Shown here: piece by piece, positions 58,989 to 64,000 of the stretch
Layout of the letters: every line of letters begins with the position of its first letter
Position numbering within the stretch: position 1 is the stretch's first letter
From: Pontivivens marinum
GTDB taxonomy: Bacteria > Pseudomonadota > Alphaproteobacteria > Rhodobacterales > Rhodobacteraceae
Assembly: GCF_900231835.1 (NCBI RefSeq)
Contig: NZ_OCTN01000006.1
Coordinates: 62,001-126,000 of the forward strand
Length of the DNA: 64,000 nucleotides
Direction: 5' to 3'
Notes under the pieces: model-generated
Seen by the model: only the letters and a program-made list of their open reading frames with translations
Told to the model about the DNA's origin: nothing
Database searches by the model: none
Made by a program: the position numbers and the translations under genes

Positions 58989-60002
58989 ATGCCGGATACG
59001 ACAAAAAAACAAAAACTTCGGTTTTTGCCGACAGGATCGGCCCTGCACCGGCTGTCCGCACTGCTGACATTGCTGCTGCTGATCGGCGTGTTCGCCTTTA
59101 CCAGCCCTGCATTCCTGTCGGTCAATAACGGGCTGACGGTGCTGTTGCAAACCTCGGTTATCGGGCTGCTGGCGATTGGCATGACGATGGTCATCATCAC
59201 CGGCGGCATTGACCTTAGTGTGGGGTCGGTGCTGGCGCTGTCCGGCGTGATTGCGGGCCTGTTGATCAAGGCGGGCCTGCCCGTCGCGCCCGCCATGGTG
59301 ATGGGCGTTGTCACGGGCGGCGTTTGCGGCCTGATGAACGGGCTGATTATCACGAAAATGCGGATCACGCCCTTTGTGGCAACGCTGGGCATGATGATGA
59401 TTGCACGCGGCATTGCCCTGCAACTGACCGGCGCGGCCCCGATCAGCCGTCTGGGCGAGGCATTTGGCTGGCTGGGCAATGGCGCGCTGTTTCGTCTGGT
59501 GGAAATGCAGGATAACGGCTTTCCGCGCGTGATTTTCCCCGGCATTCCCTACCCTGCGATCCTGCTGGTGATTATGGCGATCCTTGGCGCCTATCTTTTG
59601 CAGCGACGTCAAATCGGGCGGCACATCTTCTCCGTTGGCTCCAACGAGGAAGCCGCCCGCCTGTCCGGCGTGAATGTCGATCGCACCAATATCTGGGCCT
59701 ATACTGCCTCCGGCGCGCTGGCCGGTCTGGCAGGCATGGTCCTGATGTCGCGCCTTGTTACGGTTCAGCCGAACGAGGGCGTGATGTACGAGCTGGACGC
59801 GATTGCGGCCTCGGTTATTGGCGGGGCATCCCTGATGGGCGGCGTCGGCAGTATCTCGGGCAGCATGATCGGCGCGTTCATCATTGGCGTGTTGCGCAAC
59901 GGCCTGAACATGGCCGGAACCTCCGCCTTTATCCAACAAATAATAATCGGAATCGTCGTTATAGGCGCCGTCTATATCGATCAAATCCGGAACAGAAAAT
60001 AA
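58989..60002 (+). CDS. Sugar ABC transporter permease (RbsC/FrcC family)
   Basis: A 337-residue permease of the ribose/fructose/xylose importer type, with about nine to ten helices. Family patterns are GMTMVIITGGIDLSVGSVLALSG near residue 67, and VGSNEEAARLSGVNVDRTNIWAYTASG, the cytoplasmic loop that touches the ATPase. GAGAGG precedes the start. It is first in the transport operon, divergent from the GntR gene. The order permease, binding protein, ATPase is less common than binding protein first. Confidence 0.9.
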   Translation: MPDTTKKQKLRFLPTGSALHRLSALLTLLLLIGVFAFTSPAFLSVNNGLTVLLQTSVIGLLAIGMTMVIITGGIDLSVGSVLALSGVIAGLLIKAGLPVAPAMVMGVVTGGVCGLMNGLIITKMRITPFVATLGMMMIARGIALQLTGAAPISRLGEAFGWLGNGALFRLVEMQDNGFPRVIFPGIPYPAILLVIMAILGAYLLQRRQIGRHIFSVGSNEEAARLSGVNVDRTNIWAYTASGALAGLAGMVLMSRLVTVQPNEGVMYELDAIAASVIGGASLMGGVGSISGSMIGAFIIGVLRNGLNMAGTSAFIQQIIIGIVVIGAVYIDQIRNRK

Positions 60003-60034
60003 CCAACGACCATCTTCAAACGGGAGGAAACACC

Positions 60035-60976
60035 ATGAAGAAATCAACGATAACAGCCCTGACAACAGGCATCCTCGTCGCAACTGCTTCCATCGCTACA
60101 GCGGGTGAGATTGCGGTCATCGTGAAAACCACGAACTCCAATTTCTGGCAGAACGTAAACAAGGGCGCCTCCGCCGCGATCGAGGGCCACGCAGAGCACA
60201 CGATGACCTTTAACGGCCCCGCATCGGAATCCGCCATCGCGGATCAGGTCGCACTGGTTGAAAACGCCATCAACCGCGGCGTTGCAGGCATCGTTCTGGC
60301 CCCGTCCGACCCCGAGGCACTGGCCCCCGTTGTGCGCCGCGCATTCGAGTCCGGCATCCCCGTCGCGATCATCGACAGCGGTCTGGCCGAGGGCAGCGAG
60401 CAATATTACCAGACCTTCCTGTCCACCGATAACTGCGCAGCGGGCGAACAAGCCGCCGCCCTGATGATCGAGGATGCAGGCAGCGAAGGCAAAGTCGCCG
60501 TGATGTCCTATGTCGCAGGCGTCGGGTCCGAGCTGGGCCGCGTGGGCTGCTTTGTCGATTATATCGGCGAAAACTCCGACATCGAAATCGTTGGCCCGTT
60601 CTACTCGCAATCGCAAATGGCGACGGCGCTGAACCAGACCACCGATATTCTGGCCGCAAATAGCGACCTGATCGGCATTTTCGGCGCGAATGAACCCACA
60701 GCAATCGGCATGGGCCGCGCGATCGAGCAGGCAGGCAAGGCTGGCCAGCTGACCGCCATCGGCTTCGACGGCAATGCTGATTTGCAGGACATGGTGACCA
60801 GCGGCACATTGCTGGCCACGGCTGTTCAGGGCTCGTTCCAGATGGGTGAGCTGGGCGTGAATGCGATTGCCGACATTCTGGCAGGCAACTCGGTCACAGA
60901 CTTCATCGACACCGGTGTTGTGATGGTCACGCAAGAGAACATCGACACGCCGGTTGCGCAGAACGTTCTGTACTGA
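60035..60976 (+). CDS. Sugar ABC transporter substrate-binding protein (RbsB family)
   Basis: A 313-residue periplasmic binding protein. The signal peptide ends near ATA-GEI at residue 24. The mature protein has the type-1 periplasmic fold: TTNSNFWQNVNKGA, ADQVALVENAINRGVAGIVLAP, and AIGFDGNADLQDMV. Two cysteines (NCAAGEQ, VGCFVD) could form a disulfide. GGAGG lies before the start. It probably binds the L-sugar degraded by the surrounding enzymes. A stable hairpin (60985-61010) follows, as is common for binding proteins. Confidence 0.9.
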   Translation: MKKSTITALTTGILVATASIATAGEIAVIVKTTNSNFWQNVNKGASAAIEGHAEHTMTFNGPASESAIADQVALVENAINRGVAGIVLAPSDPEALAPVVRRAFESGIPVAIIDSGLAEGSEQYYQTFLSTDNCAAGEQAAALMIEDAGSEGKVAVMSYVAGVGSELGRVGCFVDYIGENSDIEIVGPFYSQSQMATALNQTTDILAANSDLIGIFGANEPTAIGMGRAIEQAGKAGQLTAIGFDGNADLQDMVTSGTLLATAVQGSFQMGELGVNAIADILAGNSVTDFIDTGVVMVTQENIDTPVAQNVLY

Positions 60977-60984
60977 TCCGGCCC

Positions 60985-61010
60985 TGGGCCAGCGCTCTCC
61001 CGCTGGCCCA
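60985..61010 (+). repeat. Hairpin behind the sugar-binding-protein gene
   Basis: A perfect 10-bp stem TGGGCCAGCG / CGCTGGCCCA with loop CTCTCC in the 60-nt gap before the ATPase gene. No T-run follows. Likely role: 3-prime end protection and partial termination, giving more binding protein than ATPase. Confidence 0.6.
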
Positions 61011-61036
61011 TCCAATCCCTGCAAAGAAAGTTTGTC

Positions 61037-61822
61037 ATGTTGGACACCACTCACACGGGCGCGCCGCTGGTTCAGATGCGCGACATTCGCAAGCAATTCG
61101 GCGGCGTTCACGCGGTTCAGGGTGTTTCCGTTGATCTGTTCCCCGGCGAGGTGGTCGGCGTGCTGGGTCATAACGGCGCCGGTAAATCCTGCCTGATGCG
61201 GATGTTGTCCGGCGCGATGTCGCTGACCAGCGGCGATATCGTGGTCAATGGCACCAAGGTCGAGCTGAAAACCCCGCAGGACGCCCGTAAATACGGGATC
61301 GAGACGATCTACCAGACCCTCGCGCTGGCCGATCATCTGGACGCCGCCGCGAACCTGTTTCTGGGGCGCGAGCTGAAAACCCGCTTCGGCAATCTGGACG
61401 AAACCCGGATGCATAGCGAGGCCCGCGACGCGCTGGCCCAGCTCAACCCGAATTTCAAAAACCTCAAGGACCCCGTGGCCAGCCTGTCCGGCGGCCAGCG
61501 GCAGGTCATCGCCATCGCCCGCGCGATCTATTTTCAGGCCAAAGTGCTGATCATGGATGAACCGACAGCCGCCCTTGGCCCGTCGGAAACCGCGATGGTG
61601 GCGGACCTGACGGTCAAGCTAAAGCAGGAGGGCATCGGCATTTTCCTGATCAGCCACGACCTGCACGACGTGTTCGATTTATGTGACCGCGTGATGGTCA
61701 TGAACAAGGGCTGCAATGTCGGCACCTTCAAGATCGAGGACGTGAACAAGGACGACATTCTAAGCCTGATTATCAAGGGCACCCTGCCCGATGATTGGGA
61801 ACCACGGGGGCAGAATACATGA
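61037..61822 (+). CDS. Sugar ABC transporter ATP-binding protein, single-domain (FrcA-like)
   Basis: A 261-residue ATPase with one nucleotide-binding domain, like FrcA, rather than the usual fused two-domain RbsA/XylG. Walker A reads GHNGAGKSC, with cysteine in place of the common threonine after the serine. The signature is [14 protein letters not shown], Walker [12 protein letters not shown] and the switch histidine is in ISHDLHD. It follows the binding-protein gene and overlaps the zinc dehydrogenase gene by ATGA, coupling transport with catabolism. Confidence 0.9.
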   Translation: MLDTTHTGAPLVQMRDIRKQFGGVHAVQGVSVDLFPGEVVGVLGHNGAGKSCLMRMLSGAMSLTSGDIVVNGTKVELKTPQDARKYGIETIYQTLALADHLDAAANLFLGRELKTRFGNLDETRMHSEARDALAQLNPNFKNLKDPVASLSGGQRQVIAIARAIYFQAKVLIMDEPTAALGPSETAMVADLTVKLKQEGIGIFLISHDLHDVFDLCDRVMVMNKGCNVGTFKIEDVNKDDILSLIIKGTLPDDWEPRGQNT

Positions 61823-62835
61823 GTACCGCAACCATGCAGGCGGGCGTTGTCCGCGAACCGAACCAGTTCGCGATTGAGCAGCGCCCCGCCATTACCGACG
61901 TGCCGGATGGCTGGGTCCTGATCGACATTTGCTGCGTGGGCCTGTGCGGCACGGATTACCATATCCTTGAGGGCAAACACCCGTTTCTGGAATATCCACG
62001 CACCATCGGGCACGAGCTTAGCGGTCGCGTGGTCAGTGACGGCAATGGCTGGTCGGCGGGCGATCTGGTGGTGGTAAACCCCTATCTGTCCTGCGGAACC
62101 TGCCGCGCATGTCAACGGGGAAAGCCGAATTGTTGCTCGAATATCAATGTCTTGGGCGTACACCGCGATGGCGGGCTAACGGCGCAACTGGCCGTGCCTG
62201 CGGGCAATCTATACGCCGCTGACGGGTTGACCCCGCGACAGGCCGCAATGGTGGAGTTTCTGGCCATCGGCGCCCATGCGGTGCGCCGTTCGGGCGTCGC
62301 GCGCGGCGATACGGTGCTGGTGACCGGCGTTGGCCCCATCGGCATCGGCACGGCGCTGTTTGCACGGCTCTGCGGGGCAAATGTGGCGCTGCTCGACCTC
62401 AGCCCCGAACGGTTGCAGGGCGCGGCGGATAAATTCGGCTTCGACCAGTGCTTTACCAATATCGAGGACGCAATCGCCTCGACCAAGGGTGACGGGTTCG
62501 ACGTGGTTTATGACGCCACCGGATACGGCGCCGCGATCGAGGCAGGCTTCGTCGCCGTCGCCCATGGCGGCACCTATACCTTGGTCAGCGTGGTCAAGGA
62601 TGTGCTCAGCTTCAGCGACCCCGAATTCCACAAACGCGAAATGCGCCTGATCGGCAGCCGCAACGCGCTAAAGCAAGATTTCGACTGGGTCATGGCCGCC
62701 TTCCGCGACGGACAGATCGACGCCGACGCCCTGTGCTCGCGCGTGATTTCGCTGGAGGAGCTGGAGCAATGCTTCGGCGCGCTGGCGGCGGATCGGGCGG
62801 AGTTGATCAAGGTGATCGTACAGATTCAGGAATAG
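61819..62835 (+). CDS. Zinc-dependent dehydrogenase, L-galactonate/L-gulonate 5-dehydrogenase-like
   Basis: A 338-residue MDR enzyme. The catalytic zinc residues are in GLCGTDYH and GHELSG, the structural zinc cysteines in [15 protein letters not shown], and the NAD motif in [10 protein letters not shown]. The overall type is that of LgoD (YjjN)/RspB-like L-galactonate and L-gulonate 5-dehydrogenases, which form D-tagaturonate or D-fructuronate. It is coupled to the ATPase by ATGA and lies three bases before the altronate dehydratase gene. Given a UxaB-type reductase and UxaA here, L-galactonate to D-tagaturonate is the best fit. Confidence 0.85.
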   Translation: MSTATMQAGVVREPNQFAIEQRPAITDVPDGWVLIDICCVGLCGTDYHILEGKHPFLEYPRTIGHELSGRVVSDGNGWSAGDLVVVNPYLSCGTCRACQRGKPNCCSNINVLGVHRDGGLTAQLAVPAGNLYAADGLTPRQAAMVEFLAIGAHAVRRSGVARGDTVLVTGVGPIGIGTALFARLCGANVALLDLSPERLQGAADKFGFDQCFTNIEDAIASTKGDGFDVVYDATGYGAAIEAGFVAVAHGGTYTLVSVVKDVLSFSDPEFHKREMRLIGSRNALKQDFDWVMAAFRDGQIDADALCSRVISLEELEQCFGALAADRAELIKVIVQIQE

Positions 62836-62838
62836 CCC

Positions 62839-64000
62839 ATGTCCGCCAAAACCCTGCTGCTGCACCCGAATGATAATGTCGCAATCGCGCTTGGCCCGCT
62901 GACCGCCGGTCAGGACATCGCCCGCACAGACGTGCCTGCCTCGCATAAGGTCGCGGTGGCCGATATCGCACAGGGCGCGCATGTGCTGCGCTATGGCCAG
63001 ATCATCGGTAAGGCAACGCAGCCCATCGAAACCGGCAGCCATGTCCACGATCACAACATGGATATGAGCGGCCACGACGTGGATTACGCCTTCTCCTCCG
63101 CCGTGCAGCCCCTGCCCGAGGTTGTGCAGGACCGCACCTTTGACGGCTATCACCGCGCCAACGGGCGGGTCGGCACGCGCAACTATATCGGGGTGCTGAC
63201 CTCGGTGAACTGCTCCGGATCGGTGGCGCGGTTCATCGCCGAGGAGGCCACCAAATCCGGCCTGCTCGACGCCTATCCCAATGTCGATGGCATCGTGCCC
63301 ATCGTGCACAGCACCGGCTGCGGCATGTCCAATCGCGGCGACGGCTACGACATCCTGCTGCGCACGCTGGCCGGTTACGCCGCGCATCCCAACTTTGGCG
63401 GCATCCTGCTGGTGGGTCTGGGTTGCGAGGTCTTGCAACTGGCCGATCTGGTCAAGGGCCAGCAGATCACCGCCGACGGCCCCCTGCGCTATATGACCAT
63501 CCAGCAAAGCGGCGGCACGCGGCGCACCATTGATCGCGGGGTGGAACATCTGGCCTCACTGGCCGAATTCGCCAACCGCGCCAGTCGCCAACCGGCCCCG
63601 ATTTCGGAGCTGGTGCTGGGCATGCAATGCGGCGGGTCCGACGGCTATTCCGGCTTTACGGCGAACCCCGCGCTTGGCGTCGCGTCGGATATGCTGGTGC
63701 AGCATGGCGCAACCTCGATCCTGTCCGAAACGTCCGAGATTTACGGGGCCGAGCACCTGCTGACCCGCCGCGCCGTCACCCCCGAAATCGGGCAAGCGCT
63801 GGTGGATAAACTGACGTGGTGGGAGGAATATTGCGCCCGCCACGGCTCGAAAATGGACAACAATCCCAGCCCGGGAAACAAGCGGGGCGGGCTGACCACT
63901 ATCCTCGAAAAATCACTGGGCGCCGTATCCAAAAGCGGTCAGGCCCCCCTGTCCGGCATGTTCGAATATGGCGCACCGCTAACGGCCAAGGGCTTCGTGT
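62839..64000 (+). CDS. uxaA: Altronate dehydratase family protein (UxaA), C-terminus cut by window
   Basis: The first 387 residues of a protein expected to be about 500 long. Residues 1-75 are the SAF domain (LHPNDNVAIALGPLTAG, then GSHVHDHNM). The large dehydratase domain follows with NGRVGTRNYIGVLTSVNCS, HSTGCGMSNRGD, GLGCEVLQ, and GMQCGGSDGYSGFTANPALG, carrying the iron-ligand cysteines. UxaA converts D-altronate to 2-keto-3-deoxy-D-gluconate, the substrate of the kinase domain at 53645. The start follows the dehydrogenase stop by three bases. Confidence 0.92.
   Translation, partial: MSAKTLLLHPNDNVAIALGPLTAGQDIARTDVPASHKVAVADIAQGAHVLRYGQIIGKATQPIETGSHVHDHNMDMSGHDVDYAFSSAVQPLPEVVQDRTFDGYHRANGRVGTRNYIGVLTSVNCSGSVARFIAEEATKSGLLDAYPNVDGIVPIVHSTGCGMSNRGDGYDILLRTLAGYAAHPNFGGILLVGLGCEVLQLADLVKGQQITADGPLRYMTIQQSGGTRRTIDRGVEHLASLAEFANRASRQPAPISELVLGMQCGGSDGYSGFTANPALGVASDMLVQHGATSILSETSEIYGAEHLLTRRAVTPEIGQALVDKLTWWEEYCARHGSKMDNNPSPGNKRGGLTTILEKSLGAVSKSGQAPLSGMFEYGAPLTAKGFV

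Noticed and set aside
60044-61414. 456-codon minus-strand frame opposite the sugar-binding protein and ATPase
   Set aside because: Shadow of two well-supported genes; no start signal.
58989-61822. Ribose importer
   Set aside because: The transporter is of the ribose/fructose family, but surrounding enzymes treat an aldose oxidatively and no ribokinase or RbsD is present.
1-64000. CRISPR arrays, tRNA/rRNA genes, insertion sequences or prophage
   Set aside because: No regularly spaced repeats, no cloverleaf-like segments, no transposase or integrase motif and no terminal inverted repeats were seen on reading through.

Overview
The window is GC-rich, densely packed DNA that reads like an accessory catabolic region of an alphaproteobacterium, most likely of the Rhodobacterales/Roseobacter group. 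This is an inference from gene content, codon use and family mix; no rRNA or tRNA gene and no marker gene is present to fix it. About 64 protein genes are recognisable. Nearly all encode transporters, dehydrogenases, lyases, hydrolases and their regulators. Thioredoxin reductase (30.7 kb) is the only clearly housekeeping-like gene. No insertion sequence, CRISPR array, prophage or replication origin was seen.

Layout. (A) 1-9.8 kb: a catabolic regulon built from an opine/D-amino-acid-oxidase-like flavoprotein pair (1-1585 and 6387-7505), a lambda-crystallin-type dehydrogenase, two SDRs, an old-yellow-enzyme, a DapA-type lyase, a TIM-barrel isomerase and an aldehyde dehydrogenase. Three copies of one operator-like sequence tie its promoters together. 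(B) 10.0-14.6 kb: an orphan sugar-type binding protein, a decayed reading frame, a ketoglutarate-semialdehyde-type dehydrogenase and an FAD-linked 2-hydroxyacid dehydrogenase. (C) 14.7-30.4 kb: one long co-directional block with a polar-amino-acid ABC transporter, SDRs, an Asp/Glu/hydantoin-racemase-family protein, a TPP enzyme, hydantoinase/oxoprolinase A and B, an aminotransferase, a uronate-dehydrogenase-like protein, a DAO-family flavoprotein and a LysR regulator. (D) 30.4-34.3 kb, minus strand: NrtS-like nitrate transporter, TrxB, an AhpD/CMD-like protein, an unknown protein and a Gfo/Idh dehydrogenase.

(E) 34.8-39.8 kb: an AEC-type permease, a DctP-type binding protein without a signal peptide, and a complete TctBAC tripartite carrier. 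(F) 39.9-48.6 kb: Ldh-family dehydrogenase, cupins, a FadR-type GntR regulator, Gfo/Idh and two HIBADH-like dehydrogenases, a second DapA-type lyase, a zinc alcohol dehydrogenase and a GST. A TTGGTTGACCA-type operator occurs at the regulator gene and in the ADH/GST intergenic region. (G) 48.7-53.6 kb: a luciferase-like flavin monooxygenase with its flavin reductase (fused to a MarR-like domain), a BKACE-family enzyme, a LysR regulator and an alpha/beta hydrolase. An ATCAG-N5-CTGAT motif sits at these promoters and recurs upstream of block E.

(H) 53.6-64.0 kb (right edge): an apparently near-complete oxidative pathway for an L-sugar, best matched to L-galactose. It contains an ABC importer, an aldose 1-dehydrogenase, a lactonase, an L-galactonate-type 5-dehydrogenase, a tagaturonate-reductase-family enzyme, an altronate dehydratase (cut by the window) and a KDG-kinase-like protein fused to an L-rhamnose/L-fucose mutarotase domain. 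An unusual GntR regulator with two helix-turn-helix segments ahead of an FCD domain lies in its middle. The predicted product is KDPG; the aldolase is not in the window.
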